64,000 bases of DNA from Euborellia annulipes (Eukaryota; Arthropoda; Insecta; Dermaptera; Anisolabididae): positions 62,001 through 126,000 of the forward strand of contig JAKCPI010002633.1 in the NCBI GenBank assembly GCA_023213315.1. The letters are read 5' to 3'. Below the pieces are notes generated by a model that worked only from the letters and a program-made list of their open reading frames with translations, did not search any database and was not told where the DNA came from. A program made the translations under genes and the position numbers. Positions 34,247-44,590 of the stretch are shown in pieces (the stretch's first letter is position 1; each line of letters begins with the position of its first letter).

Positions 34247-34250
34247 TTAA

Positions 34251-34313
34251 GGTGCGCGTTTCGAGGTGCTGAATTTGAAAGTTTCCGGCGGCTATCGACC
34301 TCAATTTTTTTAA
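34251..34313 (+). mobile_element. TTAA MITE fragment
   Basis: TTAA then GGTGCGCGTTTCGAGGTGC and ATCGACCTCAATTTTTTT. Only the first 60 bp of the family. Confidence 0.7.
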
Positions 34314-34448
34314 ACCAATCAATCAACAATCATTGTAAGCAAGTCACTCTCTTAATACATATAGCTTAAATAAATATTTTAAATTATAATTATATTGTAT
34401 AATTTACAATGATAATTAAATATAATACTGTTAATATTATATTCTAAA

Positions 34449-34495
34449 AATCGCCCTGAGGAAGGTTGTGATTTGCAACCGAAACGTCGACGGTT
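34449..34495 (+). ncRNA. Type I hammerhead ribozyme
   Basis: Core CTGAGGA at 34456-34462. Helix II GGTTG / CAACC with a 7-nt loop. GAAAC at 34481-34485, triplet GTC to 34488. Helix I AATCGCC with GACGGTT (one mismatch, one G-U). TTGGCTGC follows at about 34530. Confidence 0.8.
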
Positions 34496-34609
34496 AACAA
34501 TTAAATAAAAGTTTTTTATTTAATGCCTTGGCTGCAAAGTCTCCCATACCCAATTAAAAATCTACAGCCACTTTTCATTATTAGACTAGTAAAACAATAA
34601 ATATAAAAC

Positions 34610-34675
34610 ACCAGCTGCAAAGCTTGCCTTCGGCGGCATTAAGCAAGACCGAAACGTTAGCTGCTAAAAATATAT
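34610..34675 (+). repeat. Hammerhead repeat relic
   Basis: CAAGACCGAAACGTTAGCTGC keeps the GAAACGTT half; a CTTGC/GCAAG pair could be a helix II remnant. CTGANGA is absent. Confidence 0.5.
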
Positions 34676-34874
34676 TTTTTAAAGAAAAATTTCTGTCTGC
34701 ATTTTCTACTGCTTTTCATTCCTGTAATAACTTTGTTTTAACTAAAAGAATTGAAATTAATAAAAGCGTTTAAAATGAGAATTTTGGAAGAAAAAAAATC
34801 TAAAAACAGATGTAAAGCAAACAAAATTATTGACACTTAAGACGACAAAAGAAGAAAAGGCCAATATTTGTCAA

Positions 34875-35074
34875 AATGTGTGAGCGCCACAATTAAGTCT
34901 CCACCTGATAGCTTTAGCCCTAAGTATATGGTAAATGGTGAAATAATTTTAAATTTGGAAAGGTAAAATAAAATCATCTGTTTTACCTTTTCAGTCATTA
35001 AAATTATTTCACTAAACACCATATACTTAAGGCTAAAGCTATTAGGTGGGGACTTAATTGTGGCACTCACTGTA
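34875..35074. mobile_element. MITE related to the CAGTGAGGGACA family
   Basis: The right end GGCACTCACTGTA mirrors TACAGTGAG of the copies at 607 and 15148. Arms of about 75 bp (AATTAAGTCTCCACC, TAGCTTTAGCCCTAAG) are nearly perfect. The left TA end is slightly decayed. Confidence 0.8.
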
Positions 35075-36532
35075 CAAAGTCCATATTCTTATTCTTTGGA
35101 AATAAAAGCAAGGACGGATACATGGAGGGGGTAAAGGGGGTAATTACCCCCCACCCCGCGAGATAAAAAAAATAATTTTTTTTTTTTTTTAAATAATTAT
35201 TTTTAATGTTAAATTTTAAAAATTAATACCTTGCTCTCGGTTCAAACACATTTTAAATTGAGCAAGAGAGTAAAAGAATAAAGATTTTTATCTTGTATGT
35301 TGTAGGCTATAGAAAACTGTAGTCATAATGAATTTTTTATTGAAATTCAAAAGAATGACTTTTAATTTAGTTTCAAAGATATCATATATTCATATTTATA
35401 AATGGACAAAAAAGAGAAATCATTCAAAAAATATCAAGAGAATATTTTCATTTTATTTCTTTCAATAAAAAAATTAATTAAAATATATTGAATTGATTAA
35501 AAAAAAAAAAAAATCCGCCTCTCTTAGTAATAAAATTTTTTGTTCTTCTCTTTGCATAATGAATACAGCAGATATGTTATTTAATTTCTATATTTTTATA
35601 TGGCGTTTGAAAAATGCCAAATCTAACTTTTAGTTGCTTATATTCAACAACTTGTAAGAATAATTTTTTTTTTTTTTTTGTAAATAGGCCTATTATATTG
35701 GCCAAGTCAGGTTTATGATGAAAAATTTACATATTTTTTTATTTAAAAGAGTAATAAATATATTTAATGAGAGTCATTAAAAAAAATCAATAAAATTATG
35801 AATATTTATTAGAATTTTAATGAAAAAAAAAAAAATGCGAAGATAAAATTCTATCTTAAATATAGAAGTATATAAGCATATGAAAGGCTTTCATAAAGTC
35901 ATTAAAATTTGATGATTGGATAAAGCAAAGAAACAAATAATAAGTATATTTTATAATTGTTTGTCAAATTAAATTATAAAATATGCGAATTATTTATAAA
36001 CAATAAAAAAAAATATTACTTTGAAAGACGCGCTTTTTAAATCATAAAATTTATAAAATTTGATCTAAAAAAACCATTTGCCATCTTAATATAGGCAAAA
36101 AATACAATATCCGGTGTTGCTCTTACCAATTAGCTGGTTTTTAAAGGTTTATTCAATAAAAGTTCATAATGATATAAACAACCAAACAGAAAAAAAAAAC
36201 TAGGAAGAATCTCATTAAATCAATTAAATAAGCTTGTACGTTTTGTTTTAAAATTTTATACAATAAGAACATAGCATCTTAAAAAATGTAATGTCTAGAT
36301 AAATACAACCAAATAATTAAATTAATAAAAACAATAAATGTCATAAAACGGAAACTAAAATGTGGCATTCCCTTTTCCAAACAGAATCACTAAACTCCTG
36401 GCCTCAGATGCCGGAGTTATAAATAAAATTTAGATATTAATGACATGAAGAGGGACAATTTTAGAAAAGGTTTGAATGAAATTGGCAAGAAATGACAAAC
36501 TGAAAGGCACATAATTCTTTGTTAGAAAGAAG
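35075..36532. other. Unassigned AT-rich intron
   Basis: 35105-35160 has GGGGGTAAAGGGGGTAATTA and a C-run, also found at 59200-59245: one end of an unbounded repeat. Otherwise AT-rich. Confidence 0.4.
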
Positions 36533-36550
36533 AAACGTTTATTTATTTAT

Positions 36551-36817
36551 TTTTTTTTTTTTTAAACATTCACACTTTTTTCTCATTCGCACTCACACTC
36601 ACACACACATTCACACAGTCTTTTCGGCAACTCAGGCCATTTAAGACTTTAGACGATAACCGTTGTAATTAATATATCAATTTGGTGTTCAGGCATTTCT
36701 ATTTAAGCCATCTGGTATCCAAATGGCTTAAATAAAATCATCGGACTGCCTGGGTCCGAACCCGCGACGTTTGGTATAGGAGGTAGGCACGCTAACTACT
36801 ACGCCAGACCCGGGGGC
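36551..36817 (-). mobile_element. tRNA-SINE, full copy with 18-bp TSD
   Basis: Reverse-oriented, ending CCAGACCCGGGGGC. Duplications AAACGTTTATTTATTTTT from 36533 and from 36818. Internal hairpin, B-box GGGTTCGGACC (reverse) and GTTGCCGAAAAGACTG tail all present. Confidence 0.9.
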
Positions 36818-36894
36818 AAACGTTTATTTATTTTTACTTTTATAATTTGTTTAGTCTTTTTCGGCATTTGATGCTATTTACACTAGATTTTTTT

Positions 36895-37016
36895 AAGGAC
36901 CTCAAAACATTAATATCTATTAAAATCTCGACATCGAATTTTTGACATGAATCCAATACTTTCTCTCTATATATTATATATTAACATATAGAGAGGTAAG
37001 AGAAAGTAAACAAAAT
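36895..37016 (+). repeat. Family F 3' fragment
   Basis: GACCTCAAAACATTAATATC, CTCGACATCGAATTTTTG and GGTAAGAGAAAGTAAA: the last 120 bp of the family. Confidence 0.7.
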
Positions 37017-37155
37017 TTAAATTATATTCTAGGTTAGCTCTTTCAATTTGATTTATCAAAGTTATACGTATTTCTAGGTATGCACTAGGGGCGTCGAAAT
37101 ACGTATAAAGTTAATAAAACAATTTGAAACAGCTAACCTAGTGTATAATTTAAAT
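37017..37155. mobile_element. Fold-back MITE
   Basis: About 60-bp arms: AATTTAAATTATATTCTAGG..ATACGTATTTC and its inverse. The loop is CTAGGTATGCACTAGGGGC. One copy only; target duplication unclear. Confidence 0.6.
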
Positions 37156-38599
37156 TCTCAATAGGCTTAAAAATTGAAAGATCCAGATGTGTGAGTTCGG
37201 ATCACAGACAAACCGACGGAAATTCATTTAAATCAATATATAGGGCTACAGTAGGGGTATTCATAAAATATGTGTATAATATAGAAAATAAAAAAAAACG
37301 TTATAAGTATAAAGCCTAGGATTCAAAAGACAAAAAATTTAGAGATTATTAATCAGAAAATGTAATCATATTAAGAAAACAGAAAAAATAATCCTTCATT
37401 AAACCTATAAAGCCACCAACTATATTATTAATTAATTAATTATAATATCATCGCGCGCCCTCGGGCTTGGTATAGTTGGTAGCGCGCCTGTCGATAAAAA
37501 CAAGAGTATTTTAAAAATTGTCCTTTCTTTTTTACTCATCAATAAATTTTGATCATGATCAAAATCTGACCACTTAATCGGTTCTTTAGATTTAAAAATA
37601 AAAGAAAATATCCATTAAAAAATGTTTCAAAACTGACAAATTAAAAAAGGCCCTAATCAATCAGAAATAATAAATAGAGTGTATATGTGTAAGATAGTAT
37701 GTGTGGGTTCAGGTAGGTCGATGGCACGTGCCTCAGTTGGCCGAGAGGGAGAGAGAGAGAGAGAAGACGAAAATAACAAGAAGGAAGTCATGAGTTGAAA
37801 AGTTTTTAAGTTCCGGTCAAACAGCCGGTGGGTGGTCTTTTAGGGTGCTACCGAAACCAAAAGGGTTGAGACCCTGGTACCGGGTGTCATTCGTCCCAGG
37901 GCAGGTGGTGACATGCCGAGTGATGATGATCTGGTGAAGATAGGACGACAGGTGGGCCTAACAAACAAATACAAACGACACGCAACCTAAGCCAAAAATT
38001 CATTAAAAATTTATCATCTACTTGTTGAATAATCTCATTTACTTTGGGTAATAAATTGGCTTTTGAAATTGGCTCAAAAGATAAATAAAGAATTAAGTTA
38101 GAAGGCCCATTTAACAAGAGCAAACTTTTAACAACAATTTTTCTTATAAAAAAGAGGGAATTTGAAGAAATTTGTTGGCTAACTTTTAATAAAGTATTTA
38201 TTTCCTGAATAATAATCTTAATAATATACAATTATATAAAAAATTTATTCCCGCCGACCCCTCACCGCGGAATTAATAATGACGAGGACAGAAGAAGAAG
38301 AAAAAAATATTCAATCTTGTGTCTTTCTTTTTAAGTGAAAGCTGTCTATAAATAACTTTTAGATTATGCTCTATGATATTATAATGCATAGCGATGAGTC
38401 TTTTTTATGTAAAATATATTTAATCACATTACTGGTGGCAAAATTGTTAATTAAATAAATATTTAGTTAAAAATCTGGTATGTTGAGAAAATTGAAAAAA
38501 ATTAAAAAAACTAGTATAATTTTTTCCCCCCTTTTTTCAAAAACAGCTTGGGGCTTTCTTCGGGGGGTATTACAAAATTAATCTCCCCCTCTTTTTTTT
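37156..38599. other. Unassigned intron with SINE-head pieces
   Basis: 37459-37490 is a truncated SINE head (CCCTCGGGCTTGGTATAG). 37715-37930 has a tRNA-like head (CACGTGCCTCAGTTGGCCGAG) and the GC-richer block GGTGCTACCGAAACC, GACCCTGGTACCGGG, likely another retroposon. A 114-residue minus frame over 37887-38231 is not recognisable as protein. Confidence 0.4.
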
Positions 38600-38790
38600 T
38601 TTTTTTTTTGTTATTTTTTTCACACACCCACACCCATATAGACATAATTTGCGGGACACATTTTTTTTTTTGACTTGGGGATCCTCAAAACATGTATTTC
38701 CATCAAAATCTCGACACCGAATTTTCGGCTTGAATCGACTTTCTCTATATAAATAAAAATATATAAAGAAAATAGGTAAGAGAAAGTAAA
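38600..38790 (+). repeat. Family F 3' fragment
   Basis: CACACCCACACCCATATAG, CTCAAAACATGTATTTCC, CTCGACACCGAATTTTC, GGTAAGAGAAAGTAAA. The last 170 bp of the family. Confidence 0.65.
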
Positions 38791-38837
38791 AATTAAAACA
38801 ATTACAAAGACCTGTAATATTAACACAACAATATGAT

Positions 38838-38862
38838 GACCTGACTTCGAAACGTTAGTATA
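38838..38862 (+). repeat. Hammerhead repeat relic
   Basis: GACCTGACTTCGAAACGTT: CTGA followed after a collapsed helix II by GAAACGTT. Not functional as read. Confidence 0.4.
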
Positions 38863-39067
38863 AAAAAAAAAATTATTTCAATCCTTTTGACCCTGCCTTA
38901 ACCTTTTATAAATAATTCACTCAATCAGAATTTAATCCGTGATTTAGCGTGATGATATTTAAGTAATATAAGAAAGTGATATACAAGGCAAAGAGTTGAC
39001 ATACTTTAACATAAATTGTTATTTTATTATTTAAATAAGAAAACTTATTAGTTGATGGATCACTTAA

Positions 39068-39508
39068 TATATCGCCTGCTGAGAATCATAGTGGCGAAAG
39101 TTCGAAAATTCAATTTTTGAGTTTGAGCCAATCAAACGTTGATAATGGCTTATTCATTTGTTGCCCGGCTATTTAAATATGGACGATGTTATGCATGAAG
39201 GAACCAAGCGCCATTAAACTAAATTTGAGATAAAGGGCATTTCATTTGCACAATAGTAAAAAAAAGTCAATGGCAATGACTTCTTTTCTTGTATTATACA
39301 AAAAAAAGTGCACTGAGTAATAATTTTGTGATTTAAATAAAGAGGTAGATCTTCTTTTTCCCTACAAGATGGCGGTCTTATCTCAATTTCCATCATAATG
39401 GCGCTTGGTTCCTTTATGCATAACATCGTCCATATATATGTTTATAAAATTTTCAAACGTCTTTTCTCATATTGTTGAATTTTAACTTTCGTCACTCTGG
39501 CGATATAT
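39068..39508. mobile_element. Family Z inverted-repeat element (with nested MITE)
   Basis: Left end TATATCGCCTGCTGAGAATC and GTGGCGAAAG; right end ACTTTCGTCACTCTGGCGATATAT. The nested MITE 39178-39434 splits CCCGGCTATTTA from TGTTTATAAAATTTTC, which are adjacent in the copy at 51380-51760. Non-coding. Confidence 0.75.
39178..39434. mobile_element. MITE, TATGGACGATGTTATGC ends, second copy
   Basis: 257 bp; same terminal arms as 14305-14461 with about 100 bp extra in the middle. Nested in family Z. Confidence 0.85.
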
Positions 39509-40632
39509 CAGTTCATAAGTCCGTCCACACATTGATCTGCCTAATATTGGAACATTTTTCCGTTGTTATTATTAAAATCAAATTAATTAACAGTCAATAT
39601 GATGTGAAAAAGTTTTTGTCGCTTATCATTTGACCCATAGGACAAGACGTGAGTTGCCTATCTCAATGCCAAGACCCAGGGCTAAATAATTTATTTGAAA
39701 AGCAAAATGTAAGGAAAAAAATGTAGGAACAAATTAATTATATTCAAATTTGAAGATGATAGAAAATTAATTTTGATTTCTTCTTATCTAAATAATCACT
39801 CATCTAGTAATAAATTTTTTTTTAATAAGATATAAAATACATTTTTTTTTATTGTGCACCTTTAGATACATATTTCTTCAAAACTCATTATTATTATTTG
39901 CTTAACCTAAATTTATCATTTGCTTTTCTGCTTCCTTAATATCACGAAAGAACCGCCCCATCCCACCCAGATTGTTAAGAACTTTCCGTCATCTCGCATT
40001 CTCGCACGTCGCGTTTATATAAATAACTCTTGAGAAAAATATATTTACATGAGATCTAATAACCTAAACGCTTTTTTTGACGAATAAATATGAAAGTAGA
40101 ATGAAAATATCTTTTTTTTCTCTCTCTCTTTTTTTATACATTTGAGTACTCAAATATTAACATTTGAAATGAACTAAGTTTTAATAAAGATTTCATAAAA
40201 AAAAGTGATATAAAAAATGATATTGTTTTTCTGTTTTTTATTGTTATTATTGTATTTGTATTTTATTGTTATGTAAGATTATGTATTTTGATTATGTTTG
40301 TAAGATTTGCTTTGTGTTAAGATTTTTGTTTGTATGCGTCTAGGGCTGAATGGGGTAACTCAACAGCAGGAAAATAAAAAAAAATTAGTTTTTTTTTTTT
40401 AATTATAAATCTACTTAAATGACAAAAATCTTTTACCAACATCTAGTAAGAATATCTTTATGTAAATAACACATTTTGAGTTATGATGTAAACTAATTAA
40501 TTAATTAATTAAAATAAGATAAAATGATCAAATTTATGATCGTATAAAAATCAAATTTAATGTCTAAAATAAAAAATAAAAAAAGGGGTAAGCAGAAATC
40601 ACTTAATTTTTGGTTGCTGGAAAGTAGGCAAC
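39509..40632. other. Unassigned AT-rich intron
   Basis: 40210-40385 is TTG/TTA-rich, ends GGGGTAACTCAACAGCAGG and an A-run, and looks like a retroposon 3' end. The rest is plain. Confidence 0.4.
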
Positions 40633-40640
40633 CCAAATGA

Positions 40641-40799
40641 CATGAGGGCGTAACTAGGGAGGTGCCCCCCCCCCATCCCAGAAAGCTCCTTGCCCCAAGA
40701 AAAATTGAGAAAATATGGGGCTTTCCAGGCCCACCGGAGGATAGCTGGTCCCATGCCCCCCCCCCCCCCATCCAGCCAGAATCTCTAGTTACGCCCATG
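40641..40799. mobile_element. hAT MITE
   Basis: 159 bp. CATGAGGGCGTAACTAGG to CTCTAGTTACGCCCATG. Perfect 8-bp duplications CCAAATGA (40633-40640, 40800-40807). Confidence 0.9.
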
Positions 40800-40807
40800 C
40801 CAAATGA

Positions 40808-41889
40808 CTAATTCATTAAAACTGTCTTTTTTTCGTTTCCGGTTTTTATGAATTATAAAATCTCAAATAATTTAGTTAAAATATTTTCATTTTGCTTGCG
40901 TTTATATCTCACCCGATTTCATAAATAACATAAAATGAATGAGCCAAATTTGTTTTTATAACTATCCAGGTTTATATTCATTTATTATGTTAGGATAAAT
41001 GTCATAGAAGAAGTGTTGAATGAGAGAGAAAAGTACAAAATACATAAAAAGAACGAGATATCTATTTCTAACTTGAGTTAAAACGAGTAAATAGAAAAAC
41101 GATCTCATTAGAGAGTGTCATGTTTTTCTCACTTCAATATTTAACTTGAAAAAAAAAATTCACTTCAACCAAAATGTTGTCATGTCGTCGACGAGTTTAA
41201 TGTTATCAACCATAGAAAGAATGAAACCGACATTTTTTTATATAATAGAAAGTTTTAAAGAAGAGAGTCAACTTTTTTTCTAAAATATATATTTAAAACA
41301 ACATTAGATAACTTTTAATATTAAATACCCTAGAAAAGAGTCGGAAAACTGGGATTTAAGAATTTAATTAAAAATAAAAATAGGAATTTATTTTTATATG
41401 GCTTCATCAGTATTAATCAAAATGACAGAATTATTTGAAATCTGGGATTTTTTTTAAAAAGACAATTAAGAAAGCAATTTCGAATTCTTTTCTACTTAGT
41501 GCTACTATTTGTAGCCAGGAGCTGAATATTTTGGCAGTGAAAAACTAATTTGAAATCAATTATTATACGATTTTAATAATAATATGTCAACATAAAAATT
41601 GCAGGGATTAATTGTCAAGTGATGTAGACAGCATATAATTGAATAACTCAAATTAGATAATGTTATACAAAAACACGAAACGACACCTTTTTGCATTATA
41701 AAAGATACAAAAACTTATAAATAAGACAAAATTCCGCATAAAAAAGATATGAAATGGTAAGATCTTGAAATTTTTTATCTTAATTAATTAATAACACAAA
41801 TACCAGAAAATACCAAAAACAAATTGGCAGAATTTAAATGACAATTAAGATTATACATAATTTCCGTCCATGGCTCCCCTCTAAAGCAA
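40808..41889. other. Unassigned AT-rich intron
   Basis: No gene or bounded repeat recognised. Confidence 0.5.
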
Positions 41890-41893
41890 TTAA

Positions 41894-43559
41894 GGTAAAG
41901 GCACCAGTAGTGGACCATTTAAGAAAATTTTTTATTAATTTTCAGCACAGAATTTTTATTTTAATAAAGAAACTGCTGGTGGAAGGCTTAAATTATTCAC
42001 TGATATTTCTTTATTAAGAATATATAAGATACACTTTTATAAAGTTTTCCATTTTAAATAAATAAATATAAAACCATCTTAATTCGTTGGAGCTAGTAGT
42101 GGACCGTCTAAAACCTAATAATAGACCATGTTCAGCGCCAGTAGTGGACCCTCATCAATTAATTTTAATTTAGCCATTTAACTTGTTAGATTAAATGACT
42201 ATGAGGATAAATGTAATAAAACGGTATAATAAAGTCAGGGACGTCATTTGACAGAGGGGGGGGGTAGGAGGCAGTGCCCCCCCCCCAAAGCTTTGGAAAA
42301 AATAGTAAATTCTGAGCTTAGCCCCTACATACAAACAAACTCACTCTCTCTCTTTATAAATAAGTATAGAAGATGTTCTAGATAAAAATATAGAGGTATA
42401 TAAAATATATTATCTGTTTAAATGTACTTTTTTCAAGAGCTCTTTTTCGCTTGAATTTTCTTCATTCTTTAGTTTCCTTTCAGTAGCTTTTTCTATCTTT
42501 AACTGTTCAAGATCTTGCTTTTCTTCAAATTCTTTTTTAAATATTCCTGGGGAAGCTTTCCTGAAACTACCGAAAGTATTCTTTCTGATGCTTCAATAGT
42601 TTGCATCAGTGACTCAGAAACAGTGAACTCATTACATGAAGGCCTATCCTCTAATATCGGCTCTTCCAAGAGTACATCAGTTTCTCTCTCTTCAGTGCTG
42701 ACTTGGTGGATGAATCTAGCTCTATTTTAGTTTTCTTCCAAAATAAGTATAAAGATAAGTCATGAGGATCTCCGGACCATGGACTGCATGTTGGCACAAA
42801 TGAGTTTATTTTATCTGTGCCTATTTTGTCCTCTATAAATTTTAAGCCATCTTTCAGATATTTAACCCGTAGATTTTTGTACATGTTATATTGACTTGCC
42901 TTTTATTTTTAGTTAATTTTTTTCATTTTGGCCATTTCATTTTTGCATTTTATTAGTGGACCATATCATAAACTAATGGTGGACCATGGGGTCTACTACT
43001 GAAATACGGTTAGTTAGCACTATAACTATTAAGTCTACATAATTTACTGGCTGCCAGAACATCATAATTAACATTATAAAAAAAAATAAAAAATTCTAAT
43101 TAATTCAGAAATGGACCGCCCCGGTCCATTTCTAGATAATCTGTAAGATTATCATACCAGTAATGGACCACCCCCTCCCTACTGTTCCAGATAAGGTTAT
43201 ATAGTAAAATATCGACTATTATCCTAGTTTATTATTCTAAGAATAAATATATATATAATCTTTCCTTTAAATATTTTGTGGTTGGTTAATATTTTAATAT
43301 AGACAGCCAGCGATCCTTAACCAAAATGACTAGGAAAGAGCAATGTATAGTATGTCTTGCAAAACGCTGGACATAAAATGCGATAAAATGATAAAGTGAT
43401 GAAGCGAGCATGCGCAAACTGCAAGAACAAGAAGCCAGATAACGTAACTTGAATATACATATAAAATCAACGCTGCAAAAAATACCTAATCCTTATTTTA
43501 TCAAAATCTCTGCCAAAAGGTCCATTACTGGTGCATGGTCCATTACTGGTGCCTTTACC
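41894..43559. mobile_element. 1.67-kb TTAA-flanked element with GTAGTGGACC repeats
   Basis: TTAA on both sides (41890-41893, 43560-43563). Ends GGTAAAGGCACCAGTAGTGG and CCATTACTGGTGCCTTTACC are inverted repeats. The motif CCAGTARTGGACC (or its inverse) recurs at 41902, 42093, 42137, 42955, 43156, 43520 and 43538, and AAATGGACCGCCCCGG at 43110. Such subterminal motif arrays usually bind transposase. TTAA would fit piggyBac; TA|A would fit a pogo/Tigger-type element. The inner frame is broken. Confidence 0.75.
42424..42893 (-). pseudogene. Broken transposase-like reading frame
   Basis: Three minus-strand frames continue one another with two shifts. The first begins at an ATG near 42884 (MYKNLRVKYLKDG.., SFVPTCSPWSGDPHD) and stops at 42651. 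A second frame continues DVLLEEPILEDRPSC.. TIEASERILSVVSGK. A third continues GIFKKEFEEKQDLEQ.. KELLKKV. The Lys/Glu-rich end resembles C-termini of pogo/jerky-type transposases, but no DDE motif or DNA-binding domain is visible, so the class is unproven. Confidence 0.45.
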
Positions 43560-43860
43560 TTAAATTGAAAAATTCAAAAAATCAAAATAGTTCATTTGGG
43601 ATAATTTAACAAATAGAAAATATATTTTTGAGGAGCCCTGAATTCAAAAAAATTGAGTGCCACAAAATTCTCTGTCTTTCTATGTCAATCTCCTTCACTA
43701 ATGAGTAGTTTCAGAGTCTTGAAGATAAAGCATGAAGGAGCTAAGAGGTTGAAATTTTATATTTAAGTTTTAGGTCCCTTCCTGAAAATTAAAATTTTTT
43801 TAAATAAAAACTTCAGTTTTTTCGATTTTCTCAAAATTGATTAAGTTATAAATCAATTAT

Positions 43861-44169
43861 TAGTGAGGATATTCAAAGCAGCCAAAAGCAATAAAGAAAA
43901 TTATATCTATCTTTAGCTTTAGTGACTATTGAACCAGAAGTCATGACATTCGACGAATGTTCTCACAAACGCATTGTCAGGAGTTGCCAAGAGCCTCTAT
44001 GAGCTCGAGACAAACAAGCACTTTGTCCTGATGATGGCCGGAATATCGGCCGAAACGTCGACAAACGTATGAAATAAAGCTAAAGATAGATATAATTTTC
44101 TTTATTGCTTTTGGCTGCCTTGAATATCCTCACTACTCATTATACATTCAGTCACTCCTCCTGAAATTA
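43861..44169 (+). mobile_element. Complete 309-bp hammerhead retroelement
   Basis: Perfect 13-bp target duplication ATAAATCAATTAT (43848-43860, 44170-44182) inside a family F repeat. Left arm 43861-43920 (GTGAGGATATTCAA.. GCAGCC.. TTTAGCTTTA) is the inverse of 44076-44137 (TAAAGCTAAAGATAG.. GGCTGCC.. ATATCCTCAC). Between them lie about 100 bp of unique sequence and the ribozyme. An inverted partial copy at one end and a variable-length TSD recall Penelope-like elements (family knowledge). No ORF. Confidence 0.8.
44022..44065 (+). ncRNA. Type I hammerhead ribozyme, perfect match
   Basis: Helix I TTTGTC / GACAAA, six pairs. Core CTGATGA at 44028-44034. Helix II GGCCG-GAATAT-CGGCC, five perfect pairs. 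GAAAC at 44052-44056, triplet GTC with cleavage expected after 44059. Helix III is the palindromic ACGT only, so cleavage probably needs two copies. Confidence 0.92.
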
Positions 44170-44274
44170 ATAAATCAATTATGTTTTAGATGCTCTTTGA
44201 AATATATATTCTCATTTGTTCTGAAAATTGTTTGAAGTACACTTTAATCTTTTTTTTTTATATTTTATTTAATT

Positions 44275-44325
44275 AAGATCTTTCGGTAACGGAGGCCATT
44301 TAGACCCCGTCTCTATAGGAGAAAT
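44275..44325 (-). repeat. SINE tail relic
   Basis: TTTCGGTAACGGAGGCCATTT: reverse of the second SINE subfamily tail. Confidence 0.45.
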
Positions 44326-44366
44326 TGTTGCAATGATAATAAAATATTATATAAATACACTATGTT

Positions 44367-44519
44367 CCCATATTTATAAATTTTACATCTTGAATTCTAA
44401 TGAACTGCCCGAAACAAAATAAATGACGTCAGAAAAAATCTGGTGTGTCAATTACAACGTCATTTATTTTGTTTCCGGCAGTTCATTAGAATCCAAGATG
44501 TAAAATTTATAAATGTGGG
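44367..44519. repeat. Inverted pair of family F 5' segments
   Basis: CCCATATTTATAAATTTTAC.. GAACTGCC.. ATGACGT and its inverse ending AAATTTATAAATGTGGG; arms about 62 bp. The segment TTTATAAATTTTACATCTTG matches the inner 5' part of family F. 44535-44590 adds TAAGAGAAAGTTGGG and CCACCAAATTTTTTT, a reversed F 5' end. Confidence 0.7.
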
Positions 44520-44590
44520 TACATACTGAATTTATTATATATCAAAGGTAAGAGAAAGTTGGGACTCTGGGACCACCAAATTTTTTTCAA

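Larger units (their letters stand above)
43655..44250 (-). mobile_element. Family F repeat (reverse) split by a hammerhead element
   Basis: 43720-43860 holds AAGCATGAAGGAGCTAAGAG, GAAATTTTATATTTAAG and TTTTTTCGATTTTCTC; after the insertion it resumes at 44170 with AATCAATTATGTTTTAGATG and GAAAATTGTTTGAAGTACAC. It gives the empty site for the hammerhead element. Confidence 0.7.

Noticed and set aside
37887..38231. 114-residue minus-strand open frame
   Set aside because: No recognised domain, no splice or start context, AT-rich Leu/Ile/Lys content expected by chance; kept only as unassigned sequence.
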